A DNA stretch of 48,872 bases from Christensenellaceae bacterium (GCA_020024085.1 JAHHUG010000002.1:1-48872); one strand, 5' to 3'. Shown: positions 23,792-33,058, counted from the stretch's first letter. A program made the numbers and translations. The notes: generated by a model from the letters alone, not told the origin.

Positions 23792-24373
23792 TTAATCGTC
23801 GTTTTTTGTATCATTAACTTCGCTTTCTGTTATTTTAGCTAAATCCTCATTTTCAAAAGTTTCGGTATTAGTTTGATTATTTAATGTATTTGTATCATCA
23901 TTTTGTTCTTTAATAGTATCTTGTTCAGCTGTATTTCTATCCTTTGATGTACCCATTTCCTTTACCACAAAATCAATGTTTTCTGCTTTTGTTGGGGTAT
24001 CGGTAGCCTCTTTTTTTAATTTCTTTTGAGTAAGATATTCCTTTGTATATAATACCAAAGTTACTAAAAAATCAAAACCAGCAACACCATATACAACATA
24101 GGTAAATACTTTATTTTTTGTTGCTACAACAGATATAAGCATTGCAAGTGCAATAATTGCAACCACCACCAAAACAACCAATACTGTAAATTTATTTTTG
24201 TTGTAAACTTTTGAAATTTTGTACTTTCTAATATCCTTCAATGCTTGCAAAAGTAGGATTATTGATGCCACCGTAAATATATAAGTAAGTACATTAATGG
24301 TGGATAATATTGTCGCAAGACTGATTGCAAGAATATCAAAAATGACAGTTCCGTATAAATCTTTTTCGTCCAT
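23792..24373 (-). CDS. Predicted four-helix membrane protein with acidic C-terminal tail
   Basis: 193 aa, no family recognised. Four hydrophobic helices lie at about 10-45 (two), 62-85 and 88-110. From about residue 120 the chain is soluble, rich in Asp, Glu, Asn and Thr, and probably disordered. Its start overlaps the mreB-like stop by one base. In many bacteria mreC and mreD follow mreB; this protein resembles neither, so it may be a lineage-specific partner (inference). Confidence 0.7.
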   Translation of the reverse strand: MDEKDLYGTVIFDILAISLATILSTINVLTYIFTVASIILLLQALKDIRKYKISKVYNKNKFTVLVVLVVVAIIALAMLISVVATKNKVFTYVVYGVAGFDFLVTLVLYTKEYLTQKKLKKEATDTPTKAENIDFVVKEMGTSKDRNTAEQDTIKEQNDDTNTLNNQTNTETFENEDLAKITESEVNDTKNDD

Positions 24374-25371
24374 TAAATATTTTTTAACCTCAATAAATTG
24401 TTTAGAAGTGTTGGATTATCTATTAGTTTTCCACCACCAATACAAACAGCAGTAGTGATATTATCAAGCAGTTTTACATTGATTTTAGTTCGTTCAATAA
24501 GGTACTCCTCAAAGCCAGGAAGCAATGTACTACCACCACTTATATAAATACCATCATCAACAATTTGTTTAGCAAGTTCTGCTGGACACATATTGATTGT
24601 AGTATTAATTACATCAACAATTAGGTCAACAGAACCATTGATTGATTGCAAAATATCTCCTGCATTAACATCGACAACAGTTTTTTCATCATTAATAATA
24701 TTGATACCCATTACCTCATCAACATTAACATCATTACTATACATACTGCCGATTGTTTTTTTGATTTTTTCTGCTGTATATTTACCAATACGAACACCAT
24801 ATTTGTTGGTAATCCTATCGGAAATTTGATTGTTAAATACATTACCACCGATATTGACAGTGTAACCAGACATTATACCTGCACTTGTGATAATAGAAAC
24901 ATCGGTCAAATCTGCACCAACATCTACATACATTCCTGGTCTACACTCATTATCCACATACACTGCAAGTGGAGCATCTACAAGTACAACCTCTTTAATG
25001 CCTGCCTCATACATAGTATTTTCGATAGTTTTCCTTTCAAGTTCATTCAAACATTGACTAACTAGCACTATTGCACTGACTTGTGGTTTGAAAATTCTAC
25101 TTGTGATAAGCCTAGAGATACACTTTTTTACCATAGTAGCAAAAACTTCGGGATATACAACAGCACCCTCACTGACTGGATAAATAGACTTTAATCTTCT
25201 ATCTGCTCTGCCAAGCAAACTAAGAGCCTTTTCGCCAAGCTCAAGCACTTCAACTTTGCCGTTATTATTAACTATTGCAATATTAGGCTCTTTAATTACT
25301 ACACCTTTGCCCTTTTGATATATGGTAAGGTAGCTAGAACCGATATCTATTGCTAGCTCCAATTTTGCCAT
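24373..25371 (-). CDS. MreB-like actin-family ATPase (divergent)
   Basis: 332 aa bacterial actin. Family segments are AIDIGSSYLTIYQKGKGVVIKEP, ISRLI, the phosphate-2 region VDVGADLTDVSII, GGNVFNNQISDRI, YGVRIGKYTAEKIK and YISGGSTLLPGF. The phosphate-2 loop reads DVGADLTD where canonical MreB has DIGGGTTE, so nucleotide handling may differ. MreB filaments guide wall synthesis. It starts inside the end of maf with the ribosome site GGAGGG there. No mreC or mreD follows. Confidence 0.85.
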   Translation of the reverse strand: MAKLELAIDIGSSYLTIYQKGKGVVIKEPNIAIVNNNGKVEVLELGEKALSLLGRADRRLKSIYPVSEGAVVYPEVFATMVKKCISRLITSRIFKPQVSAIVLVSQCLNELERKTIENTMYEAGIKEVVLVDAPLAVYVDNECRPGMYVDVGADLTDVSIITSAGIMSGYTVNIGGNVFNNQISDRITNKYGVRIGKYTAEKIKKTIGSMYSNDVNVDEVMGINIINDEKTVVDVNAGDILQSINGSVDLIVDVINTTINMCPAELAKQIVDDGIYISGGSTLLPGFEEYLIERTKINVKLLDNITTAVCIGGGKLIDNPTLLNNLLRLKNI

Positions 25372-25919
25372 TTTCCCTCCACTTTGAAACTCTTTAGTTC
25401 CTCTATTAACCTTTCAGTAGGTAGCCCTACAATGTTGTTGTAGCTACCCTTAAAGTAGTCAATTAACCATTTATCTTGAATACCGTATGCTCCAGCTTTA
25501 TCCATAGGAGAACCCGTTTTGATATAGGCTAAAATATCTTCCTTTAATAGTTTTTTGAACCGAACAAGCGATTTATCGTAGAAACTGACTACTTTAACCC
25601 CTTGTTTTATCGAAACACCAGTATAAACTGAATGCGTATTATTTGATAACATAGTAAGCATTCTATATGCATCTTCCTCATTTTTTGGTTTACCCAAAAT
25701 TTCGCCCTTAAAGTAAACTATGGTATCGGCAGAAATAACAATATCATTATCTTTTGAAACAATACCTTGAAGCTTTTTCCTTGAAAGCTCCATTACTATA
25801 TTTGATGGTCGTACTGAAGAATATGTTTCCTCAACATTAGATGTTTGTATATTAATATCGCCAAAAAGATTGGACAATAATTCCTTTCTTCGTGGCGATT
25901 TTGATGCAAGTATTATCAT
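25353..25919 (-). CDS. maf: Maf-family nucleoside triphosphate pyrophosphatase
   Basis: 188 aa housecleaning enzyme that hydrolyses dTTP, UTP or modified nucleotides. Landmarks are LASKSPRRKELL at the N-terminus, VISADTIVYFKGEILGKP and the C-terminal DKAGAYGIQDKW. The maf-mreB order is conserved in many bacteria. It overlaps ppx by one base and the mreB-like gene by 19. Confidence 0.94.
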   Translation of the reverse strand: MIILASKSPRRKELLSNLFGDINIQTSNVEETYSSVRPSNIVMELSRKKLQGIVSKDNDIVISADTIVYFKGEILGKPKNEEDAYRMLTMLSNNTHSVYTGVSIKQGVKVVSFYDKSLVRFKKLLKEDILAYIKTGSPMDKAGAYGIQDKWLIDYFKGSYNNIVGLPTERLIEELKSFKVEGKWQNWS

Positions 25920-27430
25920 TATAGTATTTCTAGATTTTTACCAAATGCTAGCTTAAAGTCGTTTGATGCATTAAGGGCATCTCTAATCTCTAGTGAACAG
26001 TCTCCATCAGAAATAGTCTTCATAATTACGCTATCTCCTAGTACATCACAGTTGATGTCTGTAATAAGTCCACTCATTGACCTATCAAAACTTTCTGCGA
26101 TACATAGGATAACTGTCAACCTCTTGATTGCAACTAAATCCTCATCGCTAAGTAATCCCTTATATGGTGCAATGTCTGGGTAGTTATTAGCTTTACGGTG
26201 ACCACCTGCAACGAATGCTGCCATAATCAAATCTCTATGAGAAATACCATATAAGTTACTATTTAGAATAATGTAGTTAGAGTGTTTGTGATGCTCATAA
26301 TACTTAATTCTCATACCAGTATCATGTAGCATTGCTGCAACTCTAAGCACCTTTACATATGCTCTTGGTAATTTATGTAAAACCTTAAGTTGTTTGAATA
26401 ATTGCATAGACAAATTGTAAACTTGCTCTGCGTGAGGAATATTGATATCGTAGTATCTTACAAGTGTATTTAGGCTATGACCTAATACATCAACAAGTGG
26501 TTTCTCTTGAGTAGAAGGTACTGCATATCTAAACATTGCACCCTCTCTAAGTCCACAACCACTAATACGAATACTTGTAAATCCAATTTCGTCAATAACA
26601 GCTGAGATTGCTGATAATGCACTTGGGAAAATATCTGCTCTTGCACTAGACAAACCTTTGATTTTCATAGTTTTATCTAAGCCTAGTCCCTTGATTGTAT
26701 TATAAATATAGTTGAACTCCTTAACACCAACATTATAGTTATGTGCCATATTAAGTGGATATTTTTTAATCATACGGCTGATTTTACCTAGATTTCTAAA
26801 TGAACCACCAACACCAATAAATGGTACATCTGGGTCAACATCTTTTAACCAAGGAATCTTTTCAAGTTGTTCCTTGATAAATGCTTTAATATTAGCAGCT
26901 TGTTGTTCTGGAGAAACATCTTCTGCCTTGAATAATTCTGTTAATGTAACTGCTCCAAATGGTAGCTCCTCAAACATTAACATATTTTTACGATTGTAGT
27001 AGATAAGTTGTGTTGTACCACCACCGATATCCATAATAAAACCTTTTGGTGCATCCATTGAGTTAATAACACCTTGGTATACAAGTGTAGCTTGTTCCTC
27101 ACTTGAAAGAACATTAACTTTAATACCAGTAGTTGCCATAATCTCATCAAGGAAGCTCTTTTGATTTTTTGCTCTCCTTACTGCTGATGTACCAAATGCA
27201 TAAATTTTATCTACATTATTGGCATCACAAAGCCTTCTAAACATTTGTAATGTTTTGATAGCTTGTTGTACCCTTGATGGCTTCAATATACCATCCCATT
27301 CCATATCTTGAGCAAGTCTAACAGTTTCCTTTAGCTCATCAAATACTACGAAGTAACCTCCGTCAAGTACATTTACTAGAACTAATCTAGCTGAGTTTGC
27401 TCCTAAGTCAATAATCGCTATTTTTTCCAT
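25919..27430 (-). CDS. ppx: Ppx/GppA exopolyphosphatase with C-terminal HD domain
   Basis: 503 aa enzyme that removes phosphate from polyphosphate or pppGpp. The ASKHA fold is seen as IDLGANSARLVLV (7-19), LSSEEQATL and MDIGGGTTQLIY near 137; the C-terminal half contains an HD-type segment, LHDTGMRIKYYEHHKHSNYI near 375. It is the first gene of the operon with maf, the mreB-like gene and the 4-TM protein. Which of the two substrates is used cannot be told from sequence. Confidence 0.9.
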   Translation of the reverse strand: MEKIAIIDLGANSARLVLVNVLDGGYFVVFDELKETVRLAQDMEWDGILKPSRVQQAIKTLQMFRRLCDANNVDKIYAFGTSAVRRAKNQKSFLDEIMATTGIKVNVLSSEEQATLVYQGVINSMDAPKGFIMDIGGGTTQLIYYNRKNMLMFEELPFGAVTLTELFKAEDVSPEQQAANIKAFIKEQLEKIPWLKDVDPDVPFIGVGGSFRNLGKISRMIKKYPLNMAHNYNVGVKEFNYIYNTIKGLGLDKTMKIKGLSSARADIFPSALSAISAVIDEIGFTSIRISGCGLREGAMFRYAVPSTQEKPLVDVLGHSLNTLVRYYDINIPHAEQVYNLSMQLFKQLKVLHKLPRAYVKVLRVAAMLHDTGMRIKYYEHHKHSNYIILNSNLYGISHRDLIMAAFVAGGHRKANNYPDIAPYKGLLSDEDLVAIKRLTVILCIAESFDRSMSGLITDINCDVLGDSVIMKTISDGDCSLEIRDALNASNDFKLAFGKNLEIL

Positions 27431-27485
27431 ATATATATTCCTTTAAAATTGTGTTAAAAAATTATAAATCTCCCCTTAATTTTAG

Positions 27486-27513
27486 ATTATATCATAAAAT
27501 AAATTAATGTCAA
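27486..27513 (-). promoter_or_regulatory. Promoter of the ppx-maf-mreB-like operon
   Basis: Perfect TTGACA (27508-27513) and perfect TATAAT (27486-27491) on the minus strand, 16 bases apart; the start would be near 27479, leaving a leader of about 50 bases. Confidence 0.85.
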
Positions 27514-27700
27514 TAGTGATTAAAAAATTTGTAAAAAATTAAGTTATTTTTATCATATATTGCGATTTATTCAATAAATATTGTTATAGTTGTTAAAAAA
27601 TTGATATAATATTTATAAATCAGTTTTTATAAATATAAAAAATTCTTATATACATTATGATTATTGATAATAAATATCATATTAATATAAACAATAATAT

Positions 27701-27729
27701 AAAAAAAAGAGGCTTGTCAGCCTCTTTTT
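27701..27729. terminator. Terminator of the rnf operon, possibly bidirectional
   Basis: A 10-bp stem (27705-27714 with 27719-27728) with a 4-base loop has A/T runs on both sides, so it could stop transcripts from either direction. It lies just beyond the rnfB stop on the minus strand. Confidence 0.88.
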
Positions 27730-27760
27730 AATTCTAAATATTTTGCTTATAAATTGCCTT

Positions 27761-28585
27761 TTATTTTGATTTACCTTTGAATTCGTGAATACATTTAACT
27801 GGACATTTTTCTACACATTTTAAGCAACCGATACACTTTTTGTAGTCGATTACTGGTAGATTATCAACCATTGTAATTGCACCCTCTGGACAATTTTTTG
27901 CACATAGTCCACAACCGATACAACCATTAGAGCAAACCTCACGAACAGCCTTGCCTTTGTCGTGGCTATTGCAAGCAACATAAACTTTTGCACTTGCAGG
28001 AATCCTTTTGATAACTGATTTTGGGCAGTTAGTCAAGCAATTACCACAAGCAGTACATTTATCTTGGTTAATCTCGGCATAACCTTCCATACCAACCTCG
28101 ATAGCATAGTTTGGACAATTATCAACACAAGTTGCCTTACCTAAACAAGCATAACTACATTGTTTGTTGCCACCTGCTAGTAGCTCCATTGATTTACAAT
28201 CGCCGTAACCTTGATACTCATACTTATCCTTTGAATTAACTCCACCACAGCAAGCAACAACAACTGCTGTTTCCTCGCCATCATTTGTGATACCTAAAAT
28301 TTCTGCAATTTTATCTTTATTTTCCTTTGGAGTAGCATTACAATCATTAATACTTGCCTCGCCCTTAACTAGAGAACAAGCAAAGTCATCACAACCTGCA
28401 TGGCCACAACCACCACAGTTTGCTCCAGATAAAAGTTTTGCAACCTTGTCAATCCTCTCATCACGAACAACTGCAAGCTTTTTGCCTAGTATTGCAAGCA
28501 ATAGTGCAAATATAATTGCCATTCCTCCAAGTATTCCTAGAGGAATAAATATTGCCTCTACTGAAACTTCTGCTAAAAACAACAT
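27761..28585 (-). CDS. rnfB: Rnf complex ferredoxin subunit RnfB
   Basis: 274 aa. An N-terminal membrane anchor (about 10-33) is followed by the Fe-S motif C57-x2-C60-x4-C65 (CGGCGHAGC) with a later Cys, then several ferredoxin-type [4Fe-4S] motifs such as CTACGNCLTNCP, CIGCGLCAKNCP and CIGCLKCVEKCP. RnfB takes electrons from ferredoxin into the membrane complex, which reduces NAD and pumps Na+ or H+. It is the last gene of rnfCDGEAB. Confidence 0.95.
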   Translation of the reverse strand: MLFLAEVSVEAIFIPLGILGGMAIIFALLLAILGKKLAVVRDERIDKVAKLLSGANCGGCGHAGCDDFACSLVKGEASINDCNATPKENKDKIAEILGITNDGEETAVVVACCGGVNSKDKYEYQGYGDCKSMELLAGGNKQCSYACLGKATCVDNCPNYAIEVGMEGYAEINQDKCTACGNCLTNCPKSVIKRIPASAKVYVACNSHDKGKAVREVCSNGCIGCGLCAKNCPEGAITMVDNLPVIDYKKCIGCLKCVEKCPVKCIHEFKGKSK

Positions 28586-28594
28586 ATCTACCTC

Positions 28595-29173
28595 CTAAAT
28601 CATACCTGAGAATATTACAAAACTCATACTCATAATTGCTGCTGCAATCAAGGTTATTGGGAAACCTTGGAATGCTTTTGGAATATCCGAATATTGCAAT
28701 CTTTCTCTAATTCCTGCAAGTAGAACTATTGCAAGTGTAAAACCAACACCACTAAACAAACCATTTACAAATGCTTGACCTAGTGTATATGCATAGATTG
28801 GTTTAACATTCATTAGTGCTACACCTAGTACTGCACAGTTTGTTGTGATAAGTGGAAGATATACTCCAAGTGCACTATAAAGTGTTGGGCTAAACTTTTT
28901 GATAACCATTTCTACAAGTTGAACAAGAGATGCGATAATCAAAATAAATGCGATAGTTTGTAGATATTCAAGCTCTAGTGGTATCAAAATATATTGATTA
29001 ACAATAAAGGTAAATAGCGATGCAATACCCATTACAAAGATTACTGCAAAACCCATACCAAGAGCTGTTTCAGTCTTTTTTGATACGCCAAGGAAAGGAC
29101 AAATACCTAAAAATTGGCTAAGTACAAAGTTGTTTACAAATACTGCACCAACTATTATCATTAAATATTCCAT
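28595..29173 (-). CDS. rnfA: Rnf complex membrane subunit RnfA
   Basis: 192 aa, six membrane helices, related to RnfE and NqrE. The family segment NNFVLSQFLGICPFLGVSK, with the cysteine used for the intramembrane iron-sulfur centre, is near the N-terminus, and TTNCAVLGVAL in the middle carries the matching Cys. It begins one base after rnfE ends. Confidence 0.96.
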   Translation of the reverse strand: MEYLMIIVGAVFVNNFVLSQFLGICPFLGVSKKTETALGMGFAVIFVMGIASLFTFIVNQYILIPLELEYLQTIAFILIIASLVQLVEMVIKKFSPTLYSALGVYLPLITTNCAVLGVALMNVKPIYAYTLGQAFVNGLFSGVGFTLAIVLLAGIRERLQYSDIPKAFQGFPITLIAAAIMSMSFVIFSGMI

Positions 29174-29174
29174 A

Positions 29175-29864
29175 TTAGCCCTCCTTTACAGCTTCTGCTG
29201 TTTCTTGTTCTTCAACAACCTTGTCTATTATTTTTGCGTGTTTTTCTGCCTCTAGTTTTTTTGCTCTATTTTCATCAATCTTTGCAAAAATGTGATTGAA
29301 TAGTGCCATTAAGAAACCAAAGATTAAGAAACCACCTGCTGGTAAAATAAAGACTGCCATTGATAAATCCGATAATCCAGGAATTACAAGACCGAAGAAA
29401 CTGCCTGCACCAAGGAACTCACGAATAATACCAATAAGTGTTAAGCTACAAGTAAATCCAAGTCCCATACCTAAACCATCAACAGCTGAATCAAGTACTG
29501 GATTTTGGCTTGCAAAAGCCTCTGCACGAGCAAGGATAATACAGTTTACAACAATTAAAGGAAGGAACAAACCTAACGACTCGTACAAATCCGGAATAAA
29601 CTTTCGCATAAGCATTTCAATTACTGTTACAAATGTTGCAATAATTAGTACGAATGCTGGGATTCTTACCTTATCAGGAATAACCTTTCTAAGTGCTGAA
29701 ATCATAATATTTGAACAAGTTAGTACAAATGTAACTGCAAAGCCCATACCTAAACTATTAAGTGCAGTTGTTGTAACTGCAAGGGTTGGGCAAGTACCAA
29801 GTACTAATCTAAAGGTTGGGTTGTTTTTGATTAAACCATTAGTGAATATTTCTCGTTTTTTCAT
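29175..29864 (-). CDS. rnfE: Rnf complex membrane subunit RnfE
   Basis: 229 aa, six membrane helices with NPTFRLVLGTCPTLAVTT near the start and LIVVNCIILARAEAFA in the middle; these hold the paired cysteines shared with RnfA. A charged C-terminal tail of about 40 residues (many Glu, Lys and Ala) extends beyond the last helix. Its start overlaps the rnfG stop by one base. Confidence 0.95.
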   Translation of the reverse strand: MKKREIFTNGLIKNNPTFRLVLGTCPTLAVTTTALNSLGMGFAVTFVLTCSNIMISALRKVIPDKVRIPAFVLIIATFVTVIEMLMRKFIPDLYESLGLFLPLIVVNCIILARAEAFASQNPVLDSAVDGLGMGLGFTCSLTLIGIIREFLGAGSFFGLVIPGLSDLSMAVFILPAGGFLIFGFLMALFNHIFAKIDENRAKKLEAEKHAKIIDKVVEEQETAEAVKEG

Positions 29865-30508
29865 TATGCAACCTCCTTTAGAAATAATTGTTTATGCAAT
29901 CTCATTGCTGTATTTATTGCATTTTTGACTGCTGTACTACTTTTTGTAGCACCTGCAACTTGAGCAACTACATTATCAACTTTTGATGGCTTTTTAGAAA
30001 CATTAAATTCCTTCGCTGTAAGTAAATCAATACCCTTAAATTGATTGATAAACTTATCTGCATAAGCCTTATCGCCAATACCTGGTGTTGCTGAAGAACT
30101 ATAAACTGCAACTGAATCAATTTTGTTTTGTTTAACTACAATAAGCAAAGTACAATCGTAATCTCCTGCACCATAAGTACGATAAATTACTGTATCCTCT
30201 TCAACTGCATCATTTTTAACAGGAAGCAAAACAAGTGACTTATTTGCACCCTCTTTTTTGTTAAACTCGGAAACAACTGCTTTCATATCAGCATATTGTT
30301 CATCAATTGCATTAACTACATTGATAAAACTATCAGCCTTGTACACCTTACCCATTTTTTGAGCAAGTATTTCGTCCTCGGTCATATAGGTAACTGCATT
30401 AATTGCACCAAGTAAACCACCACTGATACAAGCAATAATTACAAGCACAATTACTGTTTTGAAGATATCCTTTAAGTTTGACTTTAGTTCTGTATTTTTA
30501 TCACTCAT
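29864..30508 (-). CDS. rnfG: Rnf complex flavoprotein subunit RnfG (FMN-binding)
   Basis: 214 aa with one N-terminal membrane helix (about 17-38) and an FMN-binding domain (SSSATPGIGDKAYADKF). The FMN-bearing Thr is T188 in VAGATKSS. The usual flavinylation signal has Asp six residues before this Thr; here that place is Ala182. A Thr ester-bound FMN is normally added by ApbE, which is not in this window. Overlaps rnfD and rnfE by one base each. Confidence 0.94.
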   Translation of the reverse strand: MSDKNTELKSNLKDIFKTVIVLVIIACISGGLLGAINAVTYMTEDEILAQKMGKVYKADSFINVVNAIDEQYADMKAVVSEFNKKEGANKSLVLLPVKNDAVEEDTVIYRTYGAGDYDCTLLIVVKQNKIDSVAVYSSSATPGIGDKAYADKFINQFKGIDLLTAKEFNVSKKPSKVDNVVAQVAGATKSSTAVKNAINTAMRLHKQLFLKEVA

Positions 30509-31542
30509 TAGGCTACCTCCTTTTCCTTTTTATTCTTTTCCTTAACTGGCCTTTTGTAGCCGAAAGGATGTGGAATAGTCCATTTATCAATTAAAGGTGT
30601 GCAAATATTCATTAGAAGAATTGCAAAAGATACACCCTCTGGCAATGTTGAATACAACCTAAACATTGTAGTTAGTATTCCAAGCATTAACGCATAGATA
30701 ATTTGACCAAGCTTTGTATTTGGGCTAGTTGTATAATCGGTTGCCATAAAGATAGCACCAATCATAAGTCCACCACTTAAAATTGATGGCAAGAAGTAAC
30801 TTGCATCGCCCTTGATAGCCATTGTAAGTAATCCAACTGTTAGTATGTAGATTACTGGGATTGTAGGCTTGATTACCTTTCTAACAAATAGATATACAGC
30901 ACCGATTAATAATGCTAGTGCTGATACCTCACCTGCTGAACCTGCTGTTGTTCCAAGGAATAATGATAGGTTGTCAACTGAAGTGATAGTTTGACCTGCC
31001 TTAAATCCAAGGTTTGCAATAGGCGTAGCACCGGCTACTGTTTGGATACTCTCTGCTGTCATTGATACTGGGAAGTACTTGAACATCTCCATAAAGCCCT
31101 TTGACAAATCAATCGGCTCAACATAGGTAGTCATAAGTGTACCCCAAGATAGTACAAGGAAGATTCTTGCAGTGATTGCTGGGTTAGCAAAGTTTTTACC
31201 AAGTCCACCAAACAAGCACTTTACAACCCATATTGCAAAGAATGAACCAACGATTGGTACATAAAATGGTACAACGGGTGGCAAGTTAAGCCCTAATAAT
31301 AAACCAGTAACTGCTGCTGACCAGTCGCCTATTGTAACATCTTGCTTCCTCATTTTGTTAAACAAGAACTCGGCAAGTACTGCTGAAGTTGTTGAAAGTA
31401 AGCATATTAAAATAGGATAAAATCCAAATATAAACATTGAAGCAATAGTTGTTGGGATAAGTGCGATAAACACATCTCTCATAATGTTCTTTGTTGTCTT
31501 TGGAGTAGATAGGTGTGGGGAAGTTGATACTAAATATGACAT
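30508..31542 (-). CDS. rnfD: Rnf complex membrane flavoprotein subunit RnfD
   Basis: 344 aa, many membrane helices. Family landmarks include GKNFANPAITARIFLVLSWG and GAIFMATDYTTSPNT. The expected covalent FMN site is T173 in VAGATPIANL, but the residue six positions before it is Gln167, not the usual Asp. It begins one base after rnfC ends and overlaps rnfG by one base. Confidence 0.95.
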   Translation of the reverse strand: MSYLVSTSPHLSTPKTTKNIMRDVFIALIPTTIASMFIFGFYPILICLLSTTSAVLAEFLFNKMRKQDVTIGDWSAAVTGLLLGLNLPPVVPFYVPIVGSFFAIWVVKCLFGGLGKNFANPAITARIFLVLSWGTLMTTYVEPIDLSKGFMEMFKYFPVSMTAESIQTVAGATPIANLGFKAGQTITSVDNLSLFLGTTAGSAGEVSALALLIGAVYLFVRKVIKPTIPVIYILTVGLLTMAIKGDASYFLPSILSGGLMIGAIFMATDYTTSPNTKLGQIIYALMLGILTTMFRLYSTLPEGVSFAILLMNICTPLIDKWTIPHPFGYKRPVKEKNKKEKEVA

Positions 31543-31543
31543 A

Positions 31544-32836
31544 TTACTTTATCCCCCTTTTTTTAATTTCTTTTTTAGCAAGCTTAATTGTTTGAACAAG
31601 TGGTCTCTTTGCAGGGCAAGAATATGCACAACTACCACATTCGATACAATTCATAACTCCGTACTTTAGTGCTACATCGTACTCTCCATGCTGAGTAGCT
31701 CTTTCAATAAACATTGGCATTAAATGCATTGGACATACTGATGCACAAGTAGCACAGTTGATACAAGCTGTTGGACTTGCGATATTTATCTCTTTTTCTG
31801 TTAAAAACAATATTGAGCTAGAACCTTTTGCTGTTGCAATTTGCATACTATCTAATGCAAATCCCATCATTGGTCCACCACTAATAATCTTTCTAATCTC
31901 ATTCTCTGAATTACCCTTGGTGTTTTCATAAATATACTCAACAGTAACACCATTTCTCATCCAGTAATTGCCCTTCTTTTCAATAGCATTACCAGAAACT
32001 GTCATTGCCCTCATATAAAGTGGCTTACCAAGAATTACTGCCTCGTATGTGCTGAATGCAGTATGCACATTTGATACAACACAACCTACATCCATAGGTA
32101 GTCCACCTGCTGGCACCTTTCTTTTGGTGATAGCATAGATAAGTTGTTTTTCTGCACCTTGTGGGTACTTAACCTTAAGTGGTACAACTTCAATATCTTG
32201 CAAGTTTTTGCTCTTAAGCAAATCAATTGCAGGTTTTTTGTTGTTCTCAATACCGATATAAGCCTTTTCTACACCAAGAACCTTTTTAATTAACCTTACA
32301 CCCTCGATGAACTCGTCGGTCTTTTCAAGTAACAACCTATAATCGCAAGTAATAAATGGCTCGCACTCTGCACCATTGATAATAAGTGTATCAACGGGAG
32401 CTTTTGGCATAAACTTAACATGGGTTGGGAAAGTAGCTCCACCCATACCAACTATACCTGCCTCGGTAATTCTAGCTAAAATTTGCTCCTTTGTAGGATT
32501 CTCTAGCTTTTCAAGTGTTTCTTCCTCGTACTTGTGGTCGTTCTCAATAACAATATGAGTTGTTTTGTTACCAAGAGCTGTCTCTCGTTGTTCAAAAGCC
32601 TTTACCCTACCAGAAACAGAAGAATAAATGTTTGCTGAAACAAATCCATGAGCAGAACCAATCAAAGTACCTGCCTTTACCATATCGCCGATATCTACCA
32701 CTGGGTCACATGGAGCACCTATATGCTGTTGCAATGAAATGCTAACTGTATCTGGAGTGGTAAACTCTTGTAAAGGCATATCAGCAGTATCTTTTCTACC
32801 GATTGGATGAACACCATTTCTAAATGTCTTTAACAA
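31544..32836 (-). CDS. rnfC: Rnf complex NADH-binding subunit RnfC
   Basis: 430 aa. An N-terminal RnfC-type domain and a NuoF-like nucleotide/FMN domain (GMGGATFPTHVKF, NGAECEPFITCDYRL, an SLBB segment) are followed by two ferredoxin clusters, CINCATCASVCP and CIECGSCAYSCP. RnfC passes electrons to NAD. It starts with TTG (32834-32836), decided by an AGGAGG site five to six bases upstream. First gene of the rnfCDGEAB operon. Confidence 0.95.
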   Translation of the reverse strand: MLKTFRNGVHPIGRKDTADMPLQEFTTPDTVSISLQQHIGAPCDPVVDIGDMVKAGTLIGSAHGFVSANIYSSVSGRVKAFEQRETALGNKTTHIVIENDHKYEEETLEKLENPTKEQILARITEAGIVGMGGATFPTHVKFMPKAPVDTLIINGAECEPFITCDYRLLLEKTDEFIEGVRLIKKVLGVEKAYIGIENNKKPAIDLLKSKNLQDIEVVPLKVKYPQGAEKQLIYAITKRKVPAGGLPMDVGCVVSNVHTAFSTYEAVILGKPLYMRAMTVSGNAIEKKGNYWMRNGVTVEYIYENTKGNSENEIRKIISGGPMMGFALDSMQIATAKGSSSILFLTEKEINIASPTACINCATCASVCPMHLMPMFIERATQHGEYDVALKYGVMNCIECGSCAYSCPAKRPLVQTIKLAKKEIKKRGIK

Positions 32837-32868
32837 AATAGCCTCCTAATTATTAAAATATTATACTA

Positions 32869-32897
32869 ATGATAGCATATTAAAATCTTGATTACAA
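32869..32897 (-). promoter_or_regulatory. Promoter of the rnf operon
   Basis: TTGTAA (32892-32897), 17-base spacer and TATCAT (32869-32874) on the minus strand, about 26 bases before the rnfC start. Confidence 0.6.
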
Positions 32898-33029
32898 TAG
32901 AAAAATAAGATAAAAATCGCTATTTGTAATTATTAATTTTTTAACAAAACAAGTTATTAAACATCTCTATGTTTTTATTCATTTTCGTGTGGAAATTTTT
33001 GGAAATTGCAATAAAAATCACATTGCATA

Positions 33030-33058
33030 AAAAATCACTAGTCGTTGTATTTAGTGAT
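33030..33058 (-). terminator. Terminator of the downstream TauE/SafE gene
   Basis: A 7-bp stem (33052-33058 with 33034-33040) with an 11-base loop is followed on the minus strand by T-residues. The hairpin overlaps the stop codon. Confidence 0.75.

Larger units (their letters stand above)
27431..27760. other. 330-base AT-rich intergenic region between ppx and rnfB
   Basis: It holds the ppx promoter (27486-27513, minus), a hairpin terminator (27701-27729) and, between them, a plus-strand promoter-like pair TTGTTA (27581-27586) / TATAAT (27605-27610) with no convincing plus-strand gene. No ribosome-site-preceded reading frame is seen on either strand. Confidence 0.6.

Noticed and set aside
27658..27732. 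24-codon plus-strand frame between ppx and rnfB
   Set aside because: No ribosome site and it runs through the terminator hairpin.
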